Shown: positions 27,190 to 34,871 of the stretch, one piece after another
Position numbering within the stretch: position 1 is the stretch's first letter
How the letters are laid out: every line of letters starts with the position of its first letter
Assembly: GCA_021604765.1 (NCBI GenBank)
Contig: BQJP01000027.1
Coordinates: 1 to 35,143 of the forward strand
Reading direction: 5' to 3'
Length of the DNA: 35,143 bases
Source: Thermodesulfobacteriota bacterium
Lineage (GTDB): Bacteria; Desulfobacterota_D; UBA1144; Nemesobacterales; UBA2774
Made by a program: the position numbers and the translations under genes
Notes under the pieces: model-generated
The model's input: only the letters and a program-made list of their open reading frames with translations
Told to the model about the DNA's origin: nothing
Database searches by the model: none

Positions 27190-27609
27190 ATGGCTCAGAA
27201 TTTAGAAAACGAAGAAGTTATGTTTCCCGAACTATTTGCGTTTGATGACGCCGGTAAAGTAAGGCTAGTTGGAGGATATTCAAAAGAAGCCGATAACTGG
27301 ACTTTCCCAAAATACATGGCTGACCCCGTAAGCTTTTCAGACGAAATTGAAGAGAAAATGATCAGTGCTGAAGGGGAACTTCATTCCTTTACAGTTGTAA
27401 GAAGAAGCATGCCAGAATTTCCTGTTCCTTACGCCCTAGCTTTAGTCGACTTTCCAGAAGGTGTAAGAGTTATGGCGCAAGTTGAAGTGGATGACCCTGA
27501 AAGTCTGGTAGTCGGTGAGAAAATGGGTGTCACCATAGGTACAGTTAAAAAGACTAAAGACGGGAAAGAAGTTAAATCTTACAAATTTTATCCTATTAAA
27601 AAGAAGTAG
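27190..27609 (+). CDS. DUF35-type OB-fold protein without zinc-ribbon cysteines
   Basis: A 139-residue protein that resembles the zinc-ribbon/OB-fold (DUF35) proteins which partner with thiolase or HMG-CoA synthase-like enzymes. The line LVGGYSKEADNWTFPKYMAD occupies the place of the usual zinc ribbon, but its four cysteines are gone; the Phe-Pro at the ribbon tip remains. The C-terminal OB domain (about 60-135) reads SFTVVRRS, PYALALVDFPEGVRVMAQV, then GEKMGVTIG and KSYKFYP. It is monocistronic, with a clear terminator behind it and AAGGAG about 12 bases before the ATG. The usual thiolase neighbour is absent. Family assignment is by pattern; the partner is unknown. Confidence 0.65.
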   Translation: MAQNLENEEVMFPELFAFDDAGKVRLVGGYSKEADNWTFPKYMADPVSFSDEIEEKMISAEGELHSFTVVRRSMPEFPVPYALALVDFPEGVRVMAQVEVDDPESLVVGEKMGVTIGTVKKTKDGKEVKSYKFYPIKKK

Positions 27610-27656
27610 AAAATTACAACTGATTAATAGACACTAAAAAATTAAGTCAAAAATAT

Positions 27657-27693
27657 GGGCTATGTGCTGATAAATCAGTCATGGCCCTTTTTT
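27657..27693 (+). terminator. Rho-independent terminator after the DUF35-type gene
   Basis: The stem GGGCTATG/CATGGCCC continues after a small internal loop into CTGAT/ATCAG, and a run of six T follows (27688-27693). It is the clearest terminator in the window, 48 bases after the stop codon. Confidence 0.9.
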
Positions 27694-27794
27694 ATTAAGA
27701 GATTGAAGTGAATCGTGCCATCAAATAATTATTGTTTACTTTTTAGGGTTAATCATATATTCTGAACTTATATCTATTTGAGTTGCAAGCCCAT

Positions 27795-28670
27795 ATGAAC
27801 AAAGACTTTTTGTTTATGCTGTTATTTCCACTTTTTTTCATAACCCAGACAGGGATATCATATTCTGTTGATACTTTCGGTTCATTCGCTGATGATGGCA
27901 CACTGCCGGAATATGCAACAGAAGAGAATAAATTACTATCAGTTGAGGTTTCTAAATCTAACTTGCAACTAGTTATTCTAGGAACAATAACAAATGGAAA
28001 AACAACTAAGGCGTTAATAAAAAACCCTGTTACGGGTGAGCTTGGAAAATATGTCGAAGGTGACAAACTTGATTTGGTAAAATCTGAAAATGTGAAAATT
28101 CTTGAGATTGCAAATTGCATGATACTAATTGAAAGATCAGGAACTCATGAAACTCTTGAGTGCAATAACAAAATGCCGACCGTAGTATTTAATCGTTCAT
28201 CTCTTGCAAAATTTAAAGTAAGACGACCAGGAAGCAATGTTAATTTATCAACTGGCTTTATTACAGAATACGATAGAGACATAATTTTAATTAGTGAAAA
28301 ACACAAAGTTGACCCATATCTTGTAAAAGCTGTTATTAAAACGGAATCAAACTTTAATCCAGATGCAGTGTCTCCAAAGAACGCCCAAGGAATGATGCAA
28401 TTAATACCTGAGACAGCAAGTGATTATGGAGTTGATGATCCGTTTGACGCTAAAGAGAATATGGAGGGCGGGGTTCAATACTTAAAAGATTTATTGGATT
28501 ATTTTGATGGAGACCTTAAATTGTCACTAGCCGCATATAATGCGGGCAAGGGATCTGTGATCAAACATGGGTTCACCATACCTCCCTATCCGGAGACAAC
28601 CGATTACATAGCTAAAGTTCTTGAGTATTATAAGCACCTTAAAGCAAAGAACTATGCCGCTCGTCGATAA
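27795..28670 (+). CDS. GspC-like domain fused to an SLT lytic transglycosylase
   Basis: A 291-residue exported protein. Residues 1-26 are a signal peptide or anchor (FMLLFPLFFITQTGIS). Residues about 52-120 (LVILGTITNGKTTKALI, a TGELGKYVEGD turn, VKILEIANCMILI) match the pattern of the GspC homology-region domain of type II secretion systems. The C-terminal SLT domain (about 150-285) has catalytic Glu184 in VIKTESNFNP, then GMMQLIPETASDYG, ENMEGGVQYLKDLL and LAAYNAGKGSV. It probably cleaves glycan strands, perhaps to seat an envelope complex. The ATG at 27795 lacks a Shine-Dalgarno site; an in-frame TTG at 27783 is not better. The SLT part is certain, the GspC-like part likely. Confidence 0.85.
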   Translation: MNKDFLFMLLFPLFFITQTGISYSVDTFGSFADDGTLPEYATEENKLLSVEVSKSNLQLVILGTITNGKTTKALIKNPVTGELGKYVEGDKLDLVKSENVKILEIANCMILIERSGTHETLECNNKMPTVVFNRSSLAKFKVRRPGSNVNLSTGFITEYDRDIILISEKHKVDPYLVKAVIKTESNFNPDAVSPKNAQGMMQLIPETASDYGVDDPFDAKENMEGGVQYLKDLLDYFDGDLKLSLAAYNAGKGSVIKHGFTIPPYPETTDYIAKVLEYYKHLKAKNYAARR

Positions 28671-28739
28671 AATTCATCTCATTTTTATTACAGAATCCAA
28701 ATGATTACTAACTATTTCACCTGATTTTCAATGAATTCA

Positions 28740-28768
28740 TTGACAAGGTCAGGATAGTTATCTACAAT
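28740..28768 (+). promoter_or_regulatory. Predicted promoter of tRNA-Ile(CAU)
   Basis: A perfect TTGACA (28740-28745), a 17-base spacer and TACAAT (28763-28768) give a start near 28775, about 22 bases before the mature tRNA. Confidence 0.75.
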
Positions 28769-28796
28769 AGTAAATTTGCTAAAATAATTATGCTGA

Positions 28797-28870
28797 GGGC
28801 CCATAGCTCAGTTGGTTAGAGCGGCGGACTCATAATCCGTTGGTCCCTGGTTCGAGTCCGGGTGGGCCCA
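28797..28870 (+). tRNA. tRNA-Ile (anticodon CAU, lysidine type)
   Basis: A complete 74-base cloverleaf: acceptor GGGCCCA/TGGGCCC (28797-28803 with 28863-28869), D stem GCTC/GAGC, anticodon stem GCGGA/TCCGT with loop CTCATAA (anticodon CAT at 28831-28833), a five-base variable loop, T stem CCTGG/CCGGG around TTCGAGT, and discriminator A. The GACTCATAATCC context is that of minor tRNA-Ile2, whose C34 is changed to lysidine by TilS so that it reads AUA, rather than an elongator tRNA-Met. The 3' CCA is not encoded (CAC follows) and must be added. Confidence 0.93.
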
Positions 28871-28894
28871 CACATTAAAGTTGTGAACTAGTTC

Positions 28895-29023
28895 ATGGAT
28901 ATAAAAGACGAGATAACAAATTACCCAATCAACCAAAACTTAGTAGCCTATAAGATACTAAGAAATCCTATTCAGTATAATCATTTAAAATTTATTGCAG
29001 ACGCAATATGGAGGGATAGATGA
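28895..29023 (+). CDS. Possible 42-residue small protein
   Basis: A short frame, ATG 28895 to TGA 29023, lies between the tRNA and the zinc-ribbon gene. It ends in an ATGA overlap with the next gene, as coupled genes do elsewhere in this window. The predicted peptide begins MDIKDEITNYPINQ and ends IADAIWRDR; it is mixed in character with no signal peptide. Its last codons contain the GGAGGG that serves the next gene. There is no clear Shine-Dalgarno site before its own ATG. I recognise no family. It may be a real leader peptide or small protein, or a chance frame. Confidence 0.35.
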   Translation: MDIKDEITNYPINQNLVAYKILRNPIQYNHLKFIADAIWRDR

Positions 29024-29751
29024 GAGAACAAATACTAGTTCTCGAGGCGCTTCAACAGATTGATTTGGAGCTCAGCGAATTAGAAATACACCTTATAGAA
29101 TATCCTAATAAAATCTCCAACTTAGAAGAAGAAATTAAATCTTCAAAAGAAACAATCCAAAACCTTACTGACCAGAAAGAAGACCTAGACAAAACAAGAG
29201 AAGAAATAGAGAATGAAATTAGCCAAAACGAGGAAAGCATAAAAAAATCCGAAGAAAAACTATTTGAAATCAAGACTCACAAGGAATACCAGGCTCTTCA
29301 GAAGGAAATTGCTGAAACAAAAAAAATGAATTCAGATCATGAAGAAAAACTCCTTGATGAAATGGAAAAAATAGAGACACTAGAAAAGGAAATTGCTGAA
29401 AAGAGTGAGAAGCTTGCTAGTATGGAATCAGGGAATCAGGAAAAGATTGCAGAGTACAAGTTAGAACTAGAAGACATAAAGGTTGCGTATGAGCCCAAGA
29501 AAAAACAGAAAGAAGAAGCTATTCAAAAATTAGATCCCGAAATTTTCCCACTTTACGAAAAGATATTCAAGAAGAACAATGGTGAAGTACTGGCTATTGC
29601 CAAGAATGAAGTGTGTACGGGTTGTTACATGAATGTGCCGGCACAGCTCTTTAATGAAATATTAACCTTCACAAGAATTATTCAATGCCCAAGCTGCCAG
29701 AAAATCCTCTACTGTGAAGAGGAAGAAAAGAGTGAAGCTCAAACAGGGTGA
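29020..29751 (+). CDS. Coiled-coil protein with C4 zinc ribbon
   Basis: A 243-residue protein of the bacterial C4-type zinc-ribbon (DUF164-like) group. Residues 1-170 are a long antiparallel coiled coil very rich in Glu and Lys, with a conserved-looking KTHKEYQALQKEI hairpin near 86-97. The C-terminal ribbon has Cys199-x2-Cys202 (CTGC) and Cys223-x2-Cys226 (CPSC). Such proteins are thought to bind nucleic acid or act in RNA metabolism, but no exact role is established. GGAGGG lies five bases before the ATG. The gene's end overlaps the RNase HI-family gene, and rnpB follows, a grouping around RNA processing. Confidence 0.85.
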   Translation: MREQILVLEALQQIDLELSELEIHLIEYPNKISNLEEEIKSSKETIQNLTDQKEDLDKTREEIENEISQNEESIKKSEEKLFEIKTHKEYQALQKEIAETKKMNSDHEEKLLDEMEKIETLEKEIAEKSEKLASMESGNQEKIAEYKLELEDIKVAYEPKKKQKEEAIQKLDPEIFPLYEKIFKKNNGEVLAIAKNEVCTGCYMNVPAQLFNEILTFTRIIQCPSCQKILYCEEEEKSEAQTG

Positions 29752-30175
29752 TTTGCCAATTCCTTCTGACAAAATACACCAAATAGAGATCTTTATTGAC
29801 GGAGCCGCAAGGGGAAACCCCGGAGAATCTGGAATAGGCGTACTCATAAAGAACTCTGAGCCAGACCGCGAAATCACAAAGTATCTTGGAACTAAAACTA
29901 ATAATCAGGCTGAGTATACGGCATTAATAACAGCACTAGAGTCTGCTCAAGATCTAAAAGACAAACCGATAAGAATATTTACCGATTCACTCCTAGTAGC
30001 AAATCAGATCAACGGACTATGGAAAGTTAAACATCCGGAAATAATACCCCTTAACAAGCAAGCAAAGACTCTATTTAAGAACTATAAAGATATTTCCATT
30101 CAACACATTCCGAGAGAAAAGAACAGCGAGGCGGATAGACTTGCAAACCTCGCAATCGATGAATATCCTTCATAG
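29732..30175 (+). CDS. RNase HI-family protein
   Basis: Ribonuclease H fold of about 147 residues, expected to cut RNA in RNA-DNA hybrids. Catalytic residues are visible: Asp in FIDGAARGNPG, Glu in NNQAEYTAL, Asp in IFTDSLLV and Asp in SEADRLANLA. The basic loop of E. coli RnhA is not obvious, and the short IDGAARGNPG-type proteins form a separate RnhA-like group, so I give no symbol. GTG 29732 is chosen because AGAGGA lies eight bases upstream, giving a 20-base overlap with the previous gene. GTG 29714 and TTG 29753 are alternatives. The stop codon is one base before the predicted 5' end of rnpB. Confidence 0.9.
   Translation: MKLKQGDLPIPSDKIHQIEIFIDGAARGNPGESGIGVLIKNSEPDREITKYLGTKTNNQAEYTALITALESAQDLKDKPIRIFTDSLLVANQINGLWKVKHPEIIPLNKQAKTLFKNYKDISIQHIPREKNSEADRLANLAIDEYPS
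30141..30169 (+). promoter_or_regulatory. Predicted promoter of rnpB inside the RNase H gene
   Basis: TTGCAA (30141-30146), a 17-base spacer and TATCCT (30164-30169) lie in the last codons of the RNase HI-family gene. The predicted start, about seven bases downstream, coincides with the 5' end of rnpB deduced from its P1 helix (30177). Confidence 0.55.
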
Positions 30176-30176
30176 T

Positions 30177-30567
30177 AGAAGCAAGTGAGCCGGGCAATCG
30201 CTGGTTTTTGCACTAGTTGCGAAAACTGGAGGAAAGTCCGAACTCCGCAGGGCGTAGCGCTGGGTAACACCCAGGTGTCGTGAGGCAATGGAAAGTGCCA
30301 CAGAAAACAAACCGCCTAAGTTCTTCATTTTTGGAGAGCCGGCAAGGGTGAAAAGGTAGTGTAAGAGACTACCGCGTACTTTGGTGACAAGGTGCGGCAC
30401 GGTAAACCCCGCTTGGAGAAAGACAAAATAGGGAAGTGCTTTTTCTTCGGAAAAACGAGGCTGCCCGTCTTGAGCTTCCGGGTATGTTGCTAGAGGCACT
30501 CAGTAATGAGTGTCCCAGATGAATGATTGTCCAAGACAGAATTCGGCTTATAGGCTAACTTGCTTCT
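30177..30567 (+). ncRNA. rnpB: RNase P RNA
   Basis: Catalytic RNA of ribonuclease P, about 391 bases, which trims the 5' ends of tRNA precursors. Seen: the universal GAGGAAAGTCCG-AACTCC segment (30229-30246), GGGTGAAAAGGTAGTG-like conserved stretches near 30348, GGTAAACCCC (30402-30411), and the 3' ACAGAATTCGGCTTA (30536-30550) that pairs with the 5' region to form P4. The ends pair as P1: AGAAGCAAGT (30177-30186) with ACTTGCTTCT (30558-30567), followed by a T-rich stretch. The length and motifs fit the ancestral class A type. The 3' end overlaps the convergent tyrS reading frame by 13 bases. Confidence 0.96.
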
Positions 30568-31763
30568 ATTTTTATTAATACAAATTCTTTTTTACCAATC
30601 TTAAGTTGATGAGTGCCGTCTTTTGGGGATAATTCGTTAATATCAGAGACTTTTTCCCCATCTATACTAAGTCCGCCCTGTATTATTAACCTTTTGGCTT
30701 CTCCCCTGCTTTTTAAACTTGCCGAGGATTCTACAACTAAATCAAGAACTGTTCTGCTTTCATTTTTTTCTAGCTCTACTTCTCGCGCATCTTCTGGAAA
30801 TTCTCTGTTTGAAAATTTTGTATCGAAATCTTCCCTGGCTTTATTTGCTTCATCATCTCCCTGTAGCCATGCTGTTATTTCATATGCCAAGGCCTTCTTT
30901 GCATCCATGGGATGAGCAGATTTAAGTTGGTTTATCTCGTCATCTGTCCTGTAAGTTAACAACTCATAATAACGCCACATCAGCTCATCGGACACTGACA
31001 TCACTTTACCAAAAATATCCATGGCGTTGTCCTCAATAGCAACATAATTATTAAGAGATTTGGACATTTTTCTTACACCATCAAGCCCTTCCAGTATAGG
31101 CAAAAGAATTGCTATCTGAGGCTGTTGATTGAAATGTCTTTGAACATCTCTGCCAAGCAAGATGTTAAATTTTTGATCTGTACCACCAAACTCAACATCT
31201 GCTTTCATTTCAGCTGAGTCATATGCTTGAATAAGTGGGTACAAGAATTCGTTAATCGAAATTGACACACCACTTTTATAGCGTTTTTCAAAATCATCCC
31301 TTTCAAGCATTCTGGCTACATTTTCAAGGGTTGATAGTTTTATCAAATCTGCTGCGCTCATGGTTCCAAGCCAGGCAGAATTAAAGACAACTTCCGTCTT
31401 TTCACGGTCTAATATCTTAAAGACTTGTTTTTCATAAGTCTCGGAATTCTCCTTTATCTGCAATTGTGTAAGTGGGGGTCGAGTTTCCGATCTTCCAGAA
31501 GGATCACCAATCATTGCTGTGAAGTCACCAATCAAAAACATGACAGTGTGACCTAGGTTCTGGAACTCTCTTAGCTTTTTTAGAAGCACACAATGACCTA
31601 GATGAAGGTCAGGCGCCGTAGGGTCAAAACCTGCTTTAATTCTTAAGGGTTTATTTGTGTCAGCAGACTTTTTTAGCTTCGCAAGAAGCTCTTCTTCTGA
31701 AATAATTTCAGCTGTGCCGCGCTTAATAATTTCTAGCTGCTCTTGTGGTTTTTTAAAACTCAA
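30555..31763 (-). CDS. tyrS: Tyrosyl-tRNA synthetase TyrS
   Basis: Charges tRNA-Tyr. It has 402 residues. The class I HIGH motif appears as HLGH (54-57) and the second motif as KMSKS (233-237) in [15 protein letters not shown], which is typical of the TyrZ-like bacterial subgroup. [12 protein letters not shown] and [13 protein letters not shown] form the tyrosine and ATP pocket. A C-terminal S4 RNA-binding domain starts near 345 ([17 protein letters not shown]). The start is TTG 31763 with AGGTG eight bases upstream. The final codons are the antisense of the 3' strand of rnpB helix P1. No terminator is seen before rnpB, so tyrS transcripts may run antisense into it. Confidence 0.97.
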   Translation of the reverse strand: MSFKKPQEQLEIIKRGTAEIISEEELLAKLKKSADTNKPLRIKAGFDPTAPDLHLGHCVLLKKLREFQNLGHTVMFLIGDFTAMIGDPSGRSETRPPLTQLQIKENSETYEKQVFKILDREKTEVVFNSAWLGTMSAADLIKLSTLENVARMLERDDFEKRYKSGVSISINEFLYPLIQAYDSAEMKADVEFGGTDQKFNILLGRDVQRHFNQQPQIAILLPILEGLDGVRKMSKSLNNYVAIEDNAMDIFGKVMSVSDELMWRYYELLTYRTDDEINQLKSAHPMDAKKALAYEITAWLQGDDEANKAREDFDTKFSNREFPEDAREVELEKNESRTVLDLVVESSASLKSRGEAKRLIIQGGLSIDGEKVSDINELSPKDGTHQLKIGKKEFVLIKIEAS

Positions 31764-31806
31764 TCTAAATACACCTCGTATTTATTAAGAAACTTTATCG
31801 CTCAAA

Positions 31807-31834
31807 AATATAGAATATCAGAGGCTTTAGTCAA
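31807..31834 (-). promoter_or_regulatory. Predicted promoter of tyrS
   Basis: On the minus strand: TTGACT (31829-31834), a 16-base spacer and TATATT (31807-31812). The leader would be about 37 bases; I see no T-box in it. Confidence 0.6.
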
Positions 31835-31904
31835 TGGCCTCTACACATATGAAGCCGGGTCTAACTATAATTGTCAGCTCTATATAATCATATAAACTAA
31901 ATCT

Positions 31905-32435
31905 ATGGCAAATGAAATAAAGGGACGAAAGCTCAATTTACTCATTAAATCACCCGAAATAAAACAAAAAGTCCACGATCTTGGAAAACAAATTACAAAC
32001 GACTATCAAAACAAGAATTTGCTAATTATAGGCATTTTAAAAGGAAGTTTCATATTTCTAGCCGACCTTATACGCAGTATTGATATAAATACCGAGATAG
32101 ATTTTATAAGGATTTCAAGTTATAAAAACGAAATGACTCCAGGCAATGTTGAACTTATTACAGATTTAGGAGTTCCAATTAAAGATAGGGATGTACTATT
32201 AGTCGAAGATTTATTAGATAACGGCGGAACTTTAAACTTTATTAGAGAGAAAATTCTATCTAACCAACCAGCATCATTTAAAACCTGCGTTTTGTTGAAC
32301 AAGAAGAAAACACGCCAATTTGATATACGAATTGACTATATTGGATTTCAAATTGATGACAAATTTGTAGTTGGATATGGAACTGATTTTGCGGAAGAGG
32401 GTCGTAATCTCCCTGACATTTATGTTGTTGAGTAG
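31905..32435 (+). CDS. hpt: Hypoxanthine phosphoribosyltransferase
   Basis: Salvages hypoxanthine (and often guanine) to IMP/GMP using PRPP. It has 176 residues, the usual bacterial length. Seen: GILKGSFIFLADL (43-55), the SSYKNEM flexible loop, the PRPP-binding VEDLLDNGGT (100-109; the family usually has DTGxT, so Asn replaces Thr), and a C-terminal DYIGFQIDDKFVVGYG. No Shine-Dalgarno site precedes the ATG; the upstream bases are AT-rich with TATAAT at 31883-31888 but no good -35 box, so a short leader is likely. Confidence 0.94.
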   Translation: MANEIKGRKLNLLIKSPEIKQKVHDLGKQITNDYQNKNLLIIGILKGSFIFLADLIRSIDINTEIDFIRISSYKNEMTPGNVELITDLGVPIKDRDVLLVEDLLDNGGTLNFIREKILSNQPASFKTCVLLNKKKTRQFDIRIDYIGFQIDDKFVVGYGTDFAEEGRNLPDIYVVE

Positions 32436-32500
32436 TAATTTATATTTAATAACGCTTGGTTCCAGTTAAACTTAAGAACAATTAAGATATGGAGAGTAAA

Positions 32501-32950
32501 ATGGGATTAAAAGAACAAATACCGGAAGATTTAAAAAATGCACTTAGAAACAAAAATGCTCTGGAGTTATCTGTTTTGCGGATGCTTCAAGCCGCTTTAA
32601 AGAATAAAGAGATCGACAAGAATAAAGAAGAACTTAAAGACGAAGATGTGGTTGCCGTTGTTGGAGCCGAAATTAAAAAGAGAAGAGATGCAGTTAAGGA
32701 ATATGAAAAAGTGAATAGACCTGATGCTGCAGATCAGGAAAAAGCTGAAATTGATATCCTAATGAAGTACATGCCTCAGCAAATGAATGAAGATGAAATA
32801 AGGGATATAGTAAAATCAGCAGTTGAAGAGACTCAAGCAGAAAGCATGAAAGATATTGGAAAAGTAATGAAAGTCTTAATGCCTAAGGTAAAAGGCAAAG
32901 CCGATGGATCCATAGTGAATAAAATTGTCAGAGAACTTCTAGAAGGTTAG
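32501..32950 (+). CDS. GatB/YqeY domain protein
   Basis: A 149-residue YqeY-family protein, which resembles the tRNA-binding tail of the amidotransferase subunit GatB. Seen: an N-terminal helical half with LSVLRMLQAALKNKEID, then VVGAEIKKRRDAVKEYEKVNRPD, IDILMKYMPQQMNEDEI, and the C-terminal MKDIGKVMKVLMPKVKGKADGS with VNKIVRELL. The start is ATG 32501, six bases after GGAG; the in-frame ATG 32489 has no such site. The biological role of stand-alone YqeY proteins is not well established. Here it follows hpt by 65 bases. Confidence 0.92.
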   Translation: MGLKEQIPEDLKNALRNKNALELSVLRMLQAALKNKEIDKNKEELKDEDVVAVVGAEIKKRRDAVKEYEKVNRPDAADQEKAEIDILMKYMPQQMNEDEIRDIVKSAVEETQAESMKDIGKVMKVLMPKVKGKADGSIVNKIVRELLEG

Positions 32951-33030
32951 TTATAAATCTAACGATTAATCAGAACACAATTAATATTATCTTAATATCT
33001 ATCATATCTAATATTAAAGAGGACATATAA

Positions 33031-34848
33031 ATGGCAAAAGCTGCTAGAGCAAAGAAATCAGGCGCTGAAGGAATAACTTGGGATTTATCTGATCTATATT
33101 CGGGACTCAAAGACAAAAAAATTGAGCGAGATATCAAGGATTTATTCAGCAAATCTGAAGCATTTGAGAAAAAATACCGAGGGAAAATCAACTCTACAAA
33201 GCTAACTCCCAGAACTCTACTTAGCGCAGTTAAGGATTTAGAGAAAATATCTGAGAAAATTGGCAGATTGCTTTCATTTGCCTATCTGGTTTTCGCTGGA
33301 GACACTGGGAACCCTGAAAACGGCGCTTTTCTTCAGATGATTCAAGAAAAGTCTACAGAGGCAAGAAAACATTTAATGTTTTTTGAGCTAGAGTGGATCA
33401 GACTTAGCAATAAAAAAGTAGATTCTCTTCTTAGCAATAAAACACTGGCTCCTTACAAACACTTTCTAGAGCAGGAAAGAATGTACAAACCACACAGACT
33501 GAGTGAGGCGGAAGAGAAGATACTAGATGAAAAAGCGAACACAGGATCACGAGCCTTTAAAAGACTATTTGATGAAGTTTTAAACAATGTTCGTTTTAGT
33601 ATCAAACTTGACGGGAAGCAACAATCCCTCTCTGAGACTGAAATCCTTGCATTACTCTATGATCCTGATCGCAACAAGAGAAAAGCCGGGGCAAAGAGCC
33701 TTACTGTTGGACTTAAAGAAAACGCACATGTACTAACTTTCATCTTTAATACACTAGTGCAGGACCATTCACTTAACGACCGTATAAGATCATTTAGAGA
33801 TCCTATGGACTCACGGAATCTGAGCAATGAAATAGACAAACAAACATTAAATTCACTTATGACTTCATGTGAGAAGAATTATGATATGGTCGACACCTAT
33901 TATGGTCTCAAGAAAAAGCTCCTAGGAATAAAGAAATTTTATGACTATGACCGCTATGCTCCGATTTTTGATGACACAGAAATTATTAATTACAAAAAGG
34001 GGAAAGAAATAATACTGGGGTCTTTTCATAATTTTTCGCCGAAGATGGCGAATATTGCTCAAAAATTCTTTGACAAGAATTGGATTGATGCTGAGGTTAG
34101 AGACGGCAAGCGTGGTGGGGCGTTTAGCCACGGGACAGTGCCGAGTGCTCATCCTTATGTATTTACCAATTACACAGGCAGAATGCGCGATGTAATGACC
34201 CTTGCCCATGAATTAGGACACGGAGTGCATCAGTACCTGTCTAGACAGCAGGGTTATTTCCAATCAGATACCCCTTTAACAACTGCCGAGACGGCAAGTG
34301 TGTTTGCTGAAATACTTGTTTTTCATAAGCTTATGGAGACAGAGAAAAATCCAAAGACTAAACTGGCACTTATTTGCGGGAAATTAGAAGATATATTTGC
34401 AACAGTTTTCAGGCAAGTGGTGCTAACTAGATTTGAAGAATCTTTACACCACGCGCGAAGAAACCAAGGTGAGCTTACCACTGAAAATATCAACGAGCTT
34501 TGGGCTCAGGCTAATAGTGCAATGTTCGGAAAATCGGTCGAAATGACAGATGATTATAGAAATTGGTGGATGTACATACCACACTTTATTCATTCCCCTT
34601 TTTACTGTTATGCCTATTCATTCGGCGAACTGCTAGTCTTATCTCTCTACAGTAAATACGTAAATGAAGGAAATGTATTTGTGCCGAGATATGTAGAGCT
34701 CCTTTCCTCAGGTGGGTGTGATGCACCCGATGTTTTACTCAAGCGAGTTGGCGTAAACATAAAAGATCCGGATTTCTGGCAGGGAGGTTTGAACTTACTT
34801 AGAGAAATGGTGGATGAAGCGCTTGCGCTAGCCAAAAGTATAAAATAA
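33031..34848 (+). CDS. M3-family oligoendopeptidase, PepF-like
   Basis: A zinc metallopeptidase of 605 residues that cleaves short peptides in the cytoplasm. The zinc motif HELGH (393-397) lies in TLAHELGHGVHQ, with the downstream glutamate ligand in TTAETASVFAEIL. The N-terminal TWDLSDLYSGLKD and the IPHFIHSPFYCYAYSFGELL stretch fit the oligoendopeptidase F branch of family M3. AGAGGA lies nine bases before the ATG, and no signal peptide is present. A short Lys/Ala-rich N-terminal tail precedes the conserved part. It is followed 23 bases later by the MscS-like gene, so the two may be co-transcribed. Confidence 0.94.
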   Translation: MAKAARAKKSGAEGITWDLSDLYSGLKDKKIERDIKDLFSKSEAFEKKYRGKINSTKLTPRTLLSAVKDLEKISEKIGRLLSFAYLVFAGDTGNPENGAFLQMIQEKSTEARKHLMFFELEWIRLSNKKVDSLLSNKTLAPYKHFLEQERMYKPHRLSEAEEKILDEKANTGSRAFKRLFDEVLNNVRFSIKLDGKQQSLSETEILALLYDPDRNKRKAGAKSLTVGLKENAHVLTFIFNTLVQDHSLNDRIRSFRDPMDSRNLSNEIDKQTLNSLMTSCEKNYDMVDTYYGLKKKLLGIKKFYDYDRYAPIFDDTEIINYKKGKEIILGSFHNFSPKMANIAQKFFDKNWIDAEVRDGKRGGAFSHGTVPSAHPYVFTNYTGRMRDVMTLAHELGHGVHQYLSRQQGYFQSDTPLTTAETASVFAEILVFHKLMETEKNPKTKLALICGKLEDIFATVFRQVVLTRFEESLHHARRNQGELTTENINELWAQANSAMFGKSVEMTDDYRNWWMYIPHFIHSPFYCYAYSFGELLVLSLYSKYVNEGNVFVPRYVELLSSGGCDAPDVLLKRVGVNIKDPDFWQGGLNLLREMVDEALALAKSIK

Positions 34849-34871
34849 ATTATCCGTAAAGGCAGATAAAA

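Noticed and set aside
28797-28870. Reading the CAU tRNA as elongator tRNA-Met
   Set aside because: The anticodon-arm context GACTCATAATC and overall sequence match lysidine-type tRNA-Ile2 better.
30170-30499. A 109-codon minus-strand frame
   Set aside because: It lies wholly over the RNase P RNA gene, which is certain from its conserved motifs.
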